Below are positions 33,345 to 42,239 of a stretch of DNA of 64,000 nucleotides, in pieces. Within the stretch, counting starts at the first letter, position 1. The number at the start of each line of letters is the position of its first letter. Origin of the DNA: Rhizobiales bacterium 64-17 (GTDB lineage: Bacteria; Pseudomonadota; Alphaproteobacteria; Rhizobiales; Xanthobacteraceae). The translations under genes were made by a program, and so were the position numbers. The stretch spans positions 62,001 through 126,000 of the forward strand of contig MKWA01000024.1 of the NCBI GenBank assembly GCA_001899285.1, in the 5' to 3' direction. The notes under the pieces are model-generated. The model saw only the letters and a list, made by a program, of their open reading frames with translations, was not told the DNA's origin and did no database searches.

Positions 33345-33714
33345 GGACAGCAGCCTTCCTTCGGCGCCGGCTTATCGGAGCGGCTTTTGACCGACTGTCT
33401 GCCTGATCAGTGTCTTCTTCGTTTTTTGTTCTTATTTTCATGGTCTCTTTCATTGACGGATTCTGCATTCTGAAGATCGGTCACGTCTATTTATCTCTGC
33501 GCGCGAGGACGCGCGGATTTCCACTCGTCGATGCGAAACTGTAATATTGCGCACTTCTGAAATAGCGCAGAGCGTTTGCGGGTCAGCCGGGGCGTATCGG
33601 TTGAAAGCAGCGCCCTACGCCCCGAAAAATGGGTAACTCCGCTACCCAAGTAGCAGCGCGTGAACAAAACACGCTGTAGCGCTTGCTATTCTGGCGTGTG
33701 ACGCTGGTACAAAC

Positions 33715-33747
33715 TGTAGCGCCGTGTTTCGAAAATCTGGCGCTACA
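33715..33747. repeat. Perfect 9-bp inverted repeat TGTAGCGCC-N15-GGCGCTACA
   Basis: Read directly; neighbouring hairpins at 33631-33647 and 33658-33674. Confidence 0.8.
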
Positions 33748-33858
33748 TCTATGCCCTTCCGAAAGCACACAGCGAGACGCTAATATGCGACAGCGTTGGC
33801 GTCATTTCGGTAGGAATTTTGGTGCTTTGAATGCAGTGCTAGCTCCTAGGTCAATTTT

Positions 33859-34305
33859 ATGGAGCTTCAGATGAGCGCACTCAAATCACTGGTTTTTGCC
33901 CCACTACCCAAGCTGTCCGGTGCAGATCCCGTGCAGCATCGCCGCAACAAACTGATCGAACGGCTGCGCCAGCAGATTTCGTTGGCAAACGACCCCGCGT
34001 TCGCGCTTACCCGGCAGAAATGGGTGTCGGACGGGAATGGCGGAAAGAACTTGCTGGAACAGCGCAAGCGCGTGCGCCCGTGGTGGAGGATGGATGGAAG
34101 CGGAAATGTCGTGCTGACCGTACGCTACGGTGCTCGTCCGATCGAGTTCGACAAAGGTAAGGCTGCTATCGCAGTTGGGAAGAAGGACAAGCTCGTTTCG
34201 ACGATCGAAACTGTGATCTCAGCCGTGGAAGCTGGCGAGCTAGACGCCGCGATTGGGCATATGAGCAAGACTGCGGTGCAGCTTAAGAGTAAGAAGGCTG
34301 CTTGA
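33859..34305 (+). CDS. Hypothetical protein
   Basis: Intact ORF MSALKSLVFAPLPKLSGADPVQHRRNKLIERL..., basic, preceded by a GGAGCTTCAG-type leader. Confidence 0.7.
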   Translation: MELQMSALKSLVFAPLPKLSGADPVQHRRNKLIERLRQQISLANDPAFALTRQKWVSDGNGGKNLLEQRKRVRPWWRMDGSGNVVLTVRYGARPIEFDKGKAAIAVGKKDKLVSTIETVISAVEAGELDAAIGHMSKTAVQLKSKKAA

Positions 34306-34353
34306 AGCTGACGACGATAAAGGGGGTGAATCTTTCATCCCCTTTCCTTGACG

Positions 34354-34671
34354 TCAGGATGGTTGTTCGTCTTCCTCGACCAAAACGCGCGTAATCAGAT
34401 CATCCCACAGTTCACCGTAGAGACTGAGCATCCATGCACCACGGGCTTGGAAGTATGGGAATTTGCTCTTGGCATATGCCCAACCGATCGTTTTGAGAGT
34501 GGCTGCGAGACGGACCTGCGCCTGAACGCTTACTGCCTCTCCACGGGCAACGACTGATCGGTAATAAGCCGGATTGGCGCCAAGCCATCGTGAGGAAAAA
34601 TCGCTCCGACTGTCGCATGACCCCCAATGGAGCAATCCGTCGTAAACGTGGTCGATTAGCAATTCGGTCAT
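34354..34671 (-). CDS. Hypothetical protein
   Basis: Intact ORF MTELLIDHVYDGLLHWGSCDSRSDFSSRWLG, protein-like composition. Confidence 0.6.
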   Translation of the reverse strand: MTELLIDHVYDGLLHWGSCDSRSDFSSRWLGANPAYYRSVVARGEAVSVQAQVRLAATLKTIGWAYAKSKFPYFQARGAWMLSLYGELWDDLITRVLVEEDEQPS

Positions 34672-34738
34672 GACAGTTGGCTTGATGGTGTTCCTCTCCC
34701 TCTATTTATATGCCGTGAATGATGATCGGATGCGCCCG

Positions 34739-34894
34739 TCAGCGAAGCTCGTAAGGCGACGAGAGAAGACAACCCTTGCCGTACTGAGCTTCCAGCATCC
34801 ATCGGGCGTTGGTCGATGTGTCGGCTTGCACGGTTACTGTTTGGATTGTGCCGTTCGGAAGTTTGATCTTCGTTTCATACGTTTTGGTGGCCAT
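34739..34894 (-). CDS. 51-aa small protein (below ORF-track cutoff)
   Basis: MATKTYETKIKLPNGTIQTVTVQADTSTNARWMLEAQYGKGCLLSSPYELR*; same strand, just upstream of 34354-34671. Confidence 0.55.
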   Translation of the reverse strand: MATKTYETKIKLPNGTIQTVTVQADTSTNARWMLEAQYGKGCLLSSPYELR

Positions 34895-34966
34895 CGTAAA
34901 CCCGCTCCTGTTGTTAAAATGAGGGCATTCACTCGCAATTGCCCGGCGCCAGCACGCTAATTTCTG

Positions 34967-35845
34967 ATGCTACTTATGGGCAACCGAAATGATTTGCACC
35001 GTTCTGGACGACGAGGCGCTCCGCATGTCTCGATAAATACCAAGAGCGTACTGAGGTCTCACCGCAGACGTGAGCAAGGAGAAGGGCGCATGTCCTCAAA
35101 ACGAAAAGTCGAGAAACATCTAAAGGCATTGTGCGCATATTGGGATGGCGATGAGTTTCACGAGGCGCTAGAGATCGTAAGGAACGTGACTGACGCAATT
35201 CTGTCAGCTCGCACCGAACTGGACAACGACGGAATCGAAGAAATTTGCCGGGCTATGTATTTCGGCCCTGATAACTTTGGTCGCTGGATGCGTATCGCAG
35301 TGCTTCAGCGCGAAATTGAAGAATCGTCAGCTCCTCCCATATTCTATAAGCGACGATCAATGGTGCCCGACCGAGGCTATTTTGGCGGGCAAGTCGGCGT
35401 AGCGCTAGCTGAACGGTTGCGAATGCTGCTCGTCAATCACATTACGGCGTTCGAGGGCGGGCTGGTCATGCGCCGGCAGCAATCACTCTCCAGCCAGTTC
35501 AATTATGGCGTAAGGATCGTTGGTCTGGACGAAATAGGCCATCGTGTTTTCAAGATGACCGTCGAGTTGGGACAAGAACTGTGCGACGCCTGCGGTATCT
35601 CATCTAACCCGAAGCCGACAGCGCAGGTATTCTTCGAGGTGTTGGCGGACAGCATATGGGAATTTAAAATGAGCGGTGACGACGCCCAGCGTTATCTCTC
35701 GCGAGTGTATTTGGATGCGATGCTTGTGAGCTTGTGCCTTGATAGTTCCGCTGACGATGGGGCTGCATTGCTGGCTAAGGTTGATGAAGCAGTGACGGCG
35801 GTTACTCTCGGTGGGCAGAAATCCGTGGAATGGATACAGGCATGA
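34967..35845 (+). CDS. Hypothetical protein
   Basis: Long intact ORF; start probably internal near 35090 (MSSKRKVEKHLKALCAYWDGDEFHEALEIV). Confidence 0.6.
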   Translation: MLLMGNRNDLHRSGRRGAPHVSINTKSVLRSHRRREQGEGRMSSKRKVEKHLKALCAYWDGDEFHEALEIVRNVTDAILSARTELDNDGIEEICRAMYFGPDNFGRWMRIAVLQREIEESSAPPIFYKRRSMVPDRGYFGGQVGVALAERLRMLLVNHITAFEGGLVMRRQQSLSSQFNYGVRIVGLDEIGHRVFKMTVELGQELCDACGISSNPKPTAQVFFEVLADSIWEFKMSGDDAQRYLSRVYLDAMLVSLCLDSSADDGAALLAKVDEAVTAVTLGGQKSVEWIQA

Positions 35846-35887
35846 TCTTGCTGCTGTAGCCACCATCAATTTTCTTCGGTGTATTAT

Positions 35888-38005
35888 TTATTGGTCATTG
35901 TTTAGACCTATCACACCGTAGGTATCGGCGGATTTTGTGAAAAGCACGTTCCCAGTCGATGGATCGACAACCTTCAGGGTCAGCAGCATACGATCGCTCG
36001 CGTTCTGCATTCGGATTGAGAATCTAATCTTCAAATCCAGCTTAACCCCGTCGCGTGTTTCTCGACCGAGCGCGGTCACATCGGGGCCTTTATACATTTG
36101 ATAATTATCGCCGTTTCTTATCTCAATAGAGGTCCAAGAGTCTCGGCTGGAACCGATAAAGCAGGGCATTATCGAAAGATGTTGTCCTCTCATACCGCAT
36201 TGAATGTACGCGACATATCGATTTTCTGTTTGCTCTCTATTTCTACTCTCGCGATAGATTTTCATAGCCTCACTGGTGCCTTCGGTCTGAGCCTTAGACA
36301 ATTCCTTATCCGCGCTTGTTAACTCGAAGCACCTCCTCACATTGCGCGCCATAGATCTCTGAAATTCCTGAGTGTCAGTTTTCACAGTTTCAATAACGCT
36401 TTTTGTCACCTCAACTTCGACGGATTTGAGTTGTTCTTCGCTAAAGCCGACTTTCCTTCCGAGGACTTTAGCTGCCTTGAGATATCCATTCGCGATCATA
36501 TCTGCGCCACTAGCAGCGTCTGAATTTCCTCCGTTTCGCAGCAACATGCCGGACGATGCCGCTTCTATTCCACAAGAGAAAAGTGTCTTCACATTCTCTC
36601 TATTATGCGCCCGGACTTCCTCAAATCGTATTCTTTCCTGATCTTGATGGTGCTTCTGAGCACCATTCTCCGGCAATTGCGAAGCCTGCTTAGCGTCGGA
36701 TTGTGTGCCACCACCAAACCAACCTGAAATCTTTCCGCTCCAACTATTCTTCCGATCTTCTTCCTCTTTGGCGATCTTGGCTTTCTCAGCTTCGGCCTTT
36801 GCGCGTTCGGCTTCAGCTTGAGCGCGCTTTTGATCGGCATCGGCTTTGGCCTGCGCTGCCTCTGCGGCAGCTTTGGCCTTTGCTTTCTCAGCCTCGACCT
36901 GCGCAGCAGCTTTGGCCTTCTCAATTTCAACCTGAGCTAATGCCTGCGCCTTCTCGCGTTCGGCTTTGGCTTTCTCAGCTTCCGCACGGGCAATGGCCAG
37001 TCTGCGCTCATCATCCTCACGTTTGGCTGTATCCTGTGCTTCCTTGGCTTCACGTGCGATACGTGCGGTTTCACGGGCTGCCTGTTCACGTTCTGCGATG
37101 ACCTTCCGTGCCTGCTCAGCTTCGGCCACTTTGGCTTTGTCCAATTCCGCGATCGTGGGTGCTGAGACGCCATTCTGCGCGAGAACCGCAGCGACCTTAC
37201 CAATGCCGGCTTCTAGCTGCTCCTTGATGCAGCCGGTATTGCCCTGGCATTCCTGACGACGCTTATTGATGGGCACTAGCTGCTTTCGCAACTCGCCTTT
37301 GCGATCAAAAGCGCGGGATTTCGCGAAGTATTCACCGTATCGGCTGTCCAGCTCGGACAAAGGATATGACGAACAGATCGCTAGTTCGGATTGCGATTTT
37401 GCATTCGCGCAATTGAAACTGGGCGACACCACCTTGGCTGAGACAACTCCGGCCGTAGCCATTTGCCCGCGACGTGCCAGAGCATCCTGTCGCTCGAATT
37501 GAGCGGTAGAGATTGGCTGGCCAGACGCCGCAAGCCGAATAACCTCCTCCGTGCTCAATTTCGACAAGCTGCCGTCTTGTCCTTTCTGGGCATAGAATTC
37601 ATCGCAATAGGTCGTGATACTCTGACCGGGCTGTTGAAACGTGCATTCGAAATTCTTGCGCATGGGACGATCAACAATCTCGTCGCATTTCGCACGGAGC
37701 GGGGCGATACGGGGATCGAGCGGCGATATGGCACCTTGCTGCAATGCCTGCTGAAACCGGATGTTCGATTGTGATGCGGCTAGTAGGCATTGACGCTTCA
37801 ACTCGGGCAGTTTTCTCCATTCTGCCTGATTGTTGGCCTGTATTGCCGAATTGATCAGACCGCCAATGATGTTCTGAAAATTCTGGGCGTTTGCCGTCCC
37901 AGTCGAGAGCGACATTGCGAACATCGCCACTAACACCAATCTTGCACGCATACTCGTCCCCCATGCGCTTCTCGATAGCCGAATAAATTCGCGATCGTCT
38001 CGCAT
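35888..38005 (-). CDS. Secreted/periplasmic LprI-like domain protein with TolA-like coiled coil
   Basis: Signal peptide, FNCANAKSQSELAICSSYPLSELDSRYGEYF...CQGNTGCIKEQLEAGI (LprI-like), long K/A/E coiled coil. Confidence 0.75.
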   Translation of the reverse strand: MRDDREFIRLSRSAWGTSMRARLVLVAMFAMSLSTGTANAQNFQNIIGGLINSAIQANNQAEWRKLPELKRQCLLAASQSNIRFQQALQQGAISPLDPRIAPLRAKCDEIVDRPMRKNFECTFQQPGQSITTYCDEFYAQKGQDGSLSKLSTEEVIRLAASGQPISTAQFERQDALARRGQMATAGVVSAKVVSPSFNCANAKSQSELAICSSYPLSELDSRYGEYFAKSRAFDRKGELRKQLVPINKRRQECQGNTGCIKEQLEAGIGKVAAVLAQNGVSAPTIAELDKAKVAEAEQARKVIAEREQAARETARIAREAKEAQDTAKREDDERRLAIARAEAEKAKAEREKAQALAQVEIEKAKAAAQVEAEKAKAKAAAEAAQAKADADQKRAQAEAERAKAEAEKAKIAKEEEDRKNSWSGKISGWFGGGTQSDAKQASQLPENGAQKHHQDQERIRFEEVRAHNRENVKTLFSCGIEAASSGMLLRNGGNSDAASGADMIANGYLKAAKVLGRKVGFSEEQLKSVEVEVTKSVIETVKTDTQEFQRSMARNVRRCFELTSADKELSKAQTEGTSEAMKIYRESRNREQTENRYVAYIQCGMRGQHLSIMPCFIGSSRDSWTSIEIRNGDNYQMYKGPDVTALGRETRDGVKLDLKIRFSIRMQNASDRMLLTLKVVDPSTGNVLFTKSADTYGVIGLNNDQ

Positions 38006-38027
38006 CTACGATGCGTGATAGGCACAG

Positions 38028-38414
38028 CTAGCCATCGCGCCGCAGTTTGTAGATGATCGAGCGGAAAGAGTGCTCCCAATCGATTGGTCGCTGCTCTTGA
38101 GTGTTAGCGGTGTCGCCCAGCGGGAGCGCGATATTCCCATTTGCGGTCATTCTGGCGATCGCACGTACATTGTCTGCGATATCCAGCAGGATAAATGCGA
38201 AGCCTACGGCGATGATTGTTCCTAGGACTGTCAGCGCAAAGATGAAAAAACCGAGGAGTAGCGCTCCGTATCTGGCATACATCGTCATCAAGAAGAAACC
38301 GACGATGAACGATACAATTATGCTGATGACGCATACCAACTCGAATACGCGGATAATGAAAACACGAAATCCACGCGTTAAATTCACAGCGTTTGAATTA
38401 TCCTCCGCGCTCAT
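38028..38414 (-). CDS. Two-TM membrane protein
   Basis: Two long hydrophobic stretches (VCVISIIVSFIVGFFLMTMYA; LLLGFFIFALTVLGTIIAVGFAFILL). Confidence 0.65.
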   Translation of the reverse strand: MSAEDNSNAVNLTRGFRVFIIRVFELVCVISIIVSFIVGFFLMTMYARYGALLLGFFIFALTVLGTIIAVGFAFILLDIADNVRAIARMTANGNIALPLGDTANTQEQRPIDWEHSFRSIIYKLRRDG

Positions 38415-38426
38415 TAATTCCCCCGT

Positions 38427-38996
38427 TTAGGCCAATTCAACCGCGTTTCGTAATTGCTGATCGTTTACATCGATGTAGCGTTGCGTGGTCGTAATGGAAC
38501 TGTGACCTGCAAGCTCGGCAAGAACGCGCACCGAAACTGATTTGCTGGCAAGATTGGTGATGAAGGTGCGCCGACCGCTATGGGAGCTGGCACCCTTGAT
38601 GCCGCAGTATTTGTAAATTCCGAGAAACAGCTGACACATGGTGTTGGCGTTAAATGCACGCCGCTTCTGTGAACAGAATAACGGCAAGACAGGATCGATG
38701 TTGGCAAACTGATCCTTGACGTATGCGGTTAGCTCTTTGCGAAGCCGGGCATTGATAAAGACACGACGCGGACGACGCCCTTTGGTCTGCTCGGGCGACA
38801 GAATGATCTCATCGCGTACGCGGCCAGCATCATCGATCACGTCACCGAGACGTAGCGAAGCAATCTCATGCGCGCGCATGCCGGATAGAAAGCTGATCTG
38901 GACGATTGTGCGATTGCGAAGTGCGTGCGGGCGAGAGGCGACGTAAGCAAGAACAAGCTTTAGCTCATCAGCTTGCAGCGTCTTCGCCCGCTTCAT
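38427..38996 (-). CDS. Compact (catalytic-domain-only) tyrosine recombinase
   Basis: FLSGMRAHEIASLRLGDV, SSHSGRRTFITNLA, AGHSSITTTQRYIDV (R..HxxR..H..Y). Confidence 0.88.
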   Translation of the reverse strand: MKRAKTLQADELKLVLAYVASRPHALRNRTIVQISFLSGMRAHEIASLRLGDVIDDAGRVRDEIILSPEQTKGRRPRRVFINARLRKELTAYVKDQFANIDPVLPLFCSQKRRAFNANTMCQLFLGIYKYCGIKGASSHSGRRTFITNLASKSVSVRVLAELAGHSSITTTQRYIDVNDQQLRNAVELA

Positions 38997-39633
38997 GCTC
39001 GCGCGCTCGAAATCTCATGTTGTGTGCGCGCACAAGCTATTTTCTGATATTCCCAAAGAGCAACCGATTTTGGCGGCGCAAAAATATCAATGAAATCAGC
39101 CCGGTAACGCAGAACGTCATGTTATCTATATTGTCTGATGTATAGGTCTGACGAGCGCGCGGGAATTCATCAGTTCATTCAATACGAAGCGGCGCGCGTG
39201 ACGTTGGGCAGCGATACCGTTGCGGGACACGAACACGCTGATTACGGCGGCGAAGAAAGCCCCGAAATCGCTGACGGAATTCCGCGCTTGAAAATGTCAT
39301 GAAATATAGAGTTCGTTAGATTAGCCGAGTAGCCCACAGGGATTTGAGCCATCGACTGCTCTAACTTTCGCTCGTGAAATCCGATTGCGCTCACCCTCTT
39401 TGACATAAGGGCCTTCAATCGGTTTCGGGTAGTTCTCTGTTTTGCGCCGCCAAGAAGCTTCGTCGCAAGCATGTCTGTATATGCCAACTAGTCGGCAGGA
39501 CAACGTGTCCCCATTAGCAAGGTTCCAACGTCGGTTGTGCGCGGGTTACTGGCGTGCCGATACCATCGCGCCCAATCAAAAATCGTTTGTCGCGGTACTT
39601 GGTTATCAATCAGTACTCTAGCTTGATCTGCCA

Positions 39634-41202
39634 CTAATTTGATTTTCGCGTTGCCTGATGCTGTCCGACATATCCAATGACTACTCTGTTCGTCGTTTCG
39701 TCGTAAACGAAGGCCAATCGAATAGTGTGACGTGGCTCGGTGCTAGTTCCAAAGCCGATATGTTCTTTCAATTTAATCTTGTTGCCATTGTAGTTTAGCT
39801 CATAATCTGCGGGGAACATGCTCATAGTGATATCGGACTGGTGGGCACTATAGTGAAATTGGCATGCTTCGCGGCACGATGTGTCCAAGTCGCTGCAGCG
39901 TTGAACACCTGATCTGGCGTCACGATAGGTAGTCGCCAGCCACTTGAACGCAGCATAAAGTAACTCAGGCTCTTCAAATAACAGCGCTTGCTTAGAGATA
40001 CGCCCGTCTAGAATCTCGAGCCGGTCCACGAAATCAGCTTTTGCAAGCGTGATCGCCCCGGTTGCATCATCTATCGTAACTTCTTCGAACGTATCCTCGT
40101 TCATATTCACAGATTGATTACGGAGCGCCTGCAGATACATCTGCTTCCAACGTCGAACATCTTCGTCACGTTCTAGTAATGCGTCAGACATCGCGTCTCG
40201 CTCTTTTCGAGCTTCCGAGAGCGCGGCCAAATCGATATCATACTGTTTGAACCACTCGTCGGAAATTTCGGCAGCTACAGCCCCAGTGCTTTGCAAGCGT
40301 TGAATGGTCCTGCGCGTATTTTCGCGCTCAACATCCTCCCATCGAACGAGTCCAGAGACGTGTCTTGTTACTGACGCAGTTGCTACTATCCTTAATAAGT
40401 CATCCGAAATTCTGCGGTTATGGTCGAGAAGTTGGCGCTTGTTCCACCATCTATGGCGGTGCGGTGCGTCATTTAGAGTCATCTTTGGCCAATAGACTCG
40501 GATAGTCCCGTCGTATGCGTTCAGACGATTACTAATGTGGCCAGTCAATGCCCAGCTGAGGTTCGAGGAATCCGCGACGCAGACATATGCTGCACCAACA
40601 AGTTTATCTGTTAGATCGGCAGGATCACATAAGATAGCCTCATCTTCATTGCGCCTACTCACAAACACAAGCGGAAGCGTTCGAGCGGGATCGAGTAAGA
40701 ACGCTGCAAAAGTATCCGCTTCTGCAGTCTTAATCGTGAGATGTTTCGGCGTCAGCGCGTATTGCTCACGAGCGCCGAACTTATCCAACATGGAACGAAC
40801 GATGCGAGGACGTGTGGTTGGTGGTCTTATCGCGTATTCCCGTTCGGAAGCGCCTCCTGCTGAAACCGTTACGGCAAAGCGAACCGACGGCTCGTGTTCT
40901 GCTGAGTAGCTGACGACGCAGTCGGTGCGCCATATGCGGCCTTGAGGGTCCGGATGCTCGTAACGGATTGCGCAGGCTTGGAGCGAATCTCCTACTCCAT
41001 CAGTAAGTCTTAGCAACTGAATCTTTTCGCCGTTCGGGAATAAAATCGGTCCAGTGAGATTGGGCCATTCAACTGGTCGATCAAGCGGCCGATAGCGATT
41101 ATTGAAAATCCAATCTGCGATGACTTCGAGAGCATCCGATACAAGGGGGAGATCGCCTCGCTGACCGCCCAGCAGAAACGACGCAAAATAGGTTGGCTGC
41201 AC
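39634..41202 (-). CDS. Uncharacterised 522-aa protein adjacent to CBASS regulator
   Basis: Intact ORF; contains NAYDGTIRVYWP motif and a heptad-like region; 23 nt downstream of the WYL gene. Confidence 0.8.
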   Translation of the reverse strand: MQPTYFASFLLGGQRGDLPLVSDALEVIADWIFNNRYRPLDRPVEWPNLTGPILFPNGEKIQLLRLTDGVGDSLQACAIRYEHPDPQGRIWRTDCVVSYSAEHEPSVRFAVTVSAGGASEREYAIRPPTTRPRIVRSMLDKFGAREQYALTPKHLTIKTAEADTFAAFLLDPARTLPLVFVSRRNEDEAILCDPADLTDKLVGAAYVCVADSSNLSWALTGHISNRLNAYDGTIRVYWPKMTLNDAPHRHRWWNKRQLLDHNRRISDDLLRIVATASVTRHVSGLVRWEDVERENTRRTIQRLQSTGAVAAEISDEWFKQYDIDLAALSEARKERDAMSDALLERDEDVRRWKQMYLQALRNQSVNMNEDTFEEVTIDDATGAITLAKADFVDRLEILDGRISKQALLFEEPELLYAAFKWLATTYRDARSGVQRCSDLDTSCREACQFHYSAHQSDITMSMFPADYELNYNGNKIKLKEHIGFGTSTEPRHTIRLAFVYDETTNRVVIGYVGQHQATRKSN

Positions 41203-41225
41203 ATTCCCCCCTCTCTCTTGGGCTG

Positions 41226-42104
41226 TTAGTATTTTACTTTCTTAAGAACAGCCTCATATTCCTTCCGATTGGCGACAACGATCGGCGTTTCTTTGGGGCG
41301 GTCTTGCTCTTGACCAATGTCAAGCCGCAGCCGCTTGTCCAGATAATACAACATCGCTCGACGAACGCGCAGTTCGCATCGACCGTCTTTCATTCCATAA
41401 TCGCGTTCAATTGCTTGCCGCTGCGCCTTTGAAAGCTTCGGATTCGGGATCAAAACCACAGCGAAATAATTCCACCAGTTTTCGTCCCCTGCGGGATCAG
41501 CTCCTGGTTCGGCCATTCTACCAATTTTTGAACAACGCGAAATCAGAAAGTCTTTCCATTCGCGTTGAAGATGGCAATACGCGCGCATGTGCCAGCGTAG
41601 CCCGTCCGTTCCAAAAGCGTGTGGAGTGATACCTCGCCATGTCGGCGCTGGCCGATCTTCACTGAGTGACTGGTATTCCACCTCTATCGAACGTTGTTCT
41701 CGCACAGCCTTGAGAAGCGGCTTCAACATCTCTGGCTCAACTCGTCGCTCAGGGACCGGCACGACACCAACCTCGGGCAGATCTGCAAACCATGTATCGT
41801 TCTGAGCAATGACGTTCTCTGAGATCGCGCGCATCTGAGCGAGATAACGCTCGGCATTTGGCTTCATCAAACGAGGTCGAAACGTCGACGTAGGTACAAA
41901 CCGCTTGGCGCTGGCGTCGTATTCGATGTTGTCGGGTGCCCGTTCGCGGTACTGCGCGAGATCGTTCGACGCCTGTGGTGCCGAAACCCCGAACCTGTCT
42001 GCGATGTCGCTGCGATTGACGCTACCGTCCCAGAATAGCCGAAACTCAATAAATTCAAGGCGTTGCTCGGTACCCCAACGCAGCTTCCCAGTCGAAATGT
42101 CCAC
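41226..42104 (-). CDS. WYL-domain transcriptional regulator (CapW/BrxR-like)
   Basis: RWGTEQRLEFIEFRLFWDGSVNRSDIADRFGVSAPQASNDLAQY HTH; IEVEYQSLSEDRPAPTWRGITPHAFGTDGLRWHMRAYC WYL. Confidence 0.85.
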   Translation of the reverse strand: MDISTGKLRWGTEQRLEFIEFRLFWDGSVNRSDIADRFGVSAPQASNDLAQYRERAPDNIEYDASAKRFVPTSTFRPRLMKPNAERYLAQMRAISENVIAQNDTWFADLPEVGVVPVPERRVEPEMLKPLLKAVREQRSIEVEYQSLSEDRPAPTWRGITPHAFGTDGLRWHMRAYCHLQREWKDFLISRCSKIGRMAEPGADPAGDENWWNYFAVVLIPNPKLSKAQRQAIERDYGMKDGRCELRVRRAMLYYLDKRLRLDIGQEQDRPKETPIVVANRKEYEAVLKKVKY

Positions 42105-42130
42105 AAGTTCCTCACAAACAGGTAAGTTTA

Positions 42131-42161
42131 TTGACAGGTCATATTTCTAACGGTAAGAAAT
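42131..42161 (+). promoter_or_regulatory. Candidate CBASS promoter with overlapping inverted-repeat operator
   Basis: TTGACA-N17-TAAGAA; ATTTCT-aacggta-AGAAAT (42143-42161) overlaps the -10. Confidence 0.5.
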
Positions 42162-42239
42162 GTTACGGATCGGCCAGGCGACCGTCAAGAGTCGTAGCCT
42201 GAGCCGACACAGAAACCTTACCAATGAGGCGAATTTGTC

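Noticed and set aside
33500-33860. Possible CRISPR array (short repeats between HUH gene and 33859 ORF)
   Set aside because: Repeats are inverted hairpins without regular spacers; no cas genes in the window
36589-37101. Repetitive alanine/lysine/glutamate-rich region looking like tandem DNA repeats
   Set aside because: Explained by the coiled-coil coding sequence of the 35888-38005 gene
39310-39400. Minus strand reads GGCTCAAATCCCTGTGGGCTAC, resembling a tRNA 3' end/T-arm
   Set aside because: No complementary acceptor or T-stem could be drawn; not called as a tRNA or tRNA fragment
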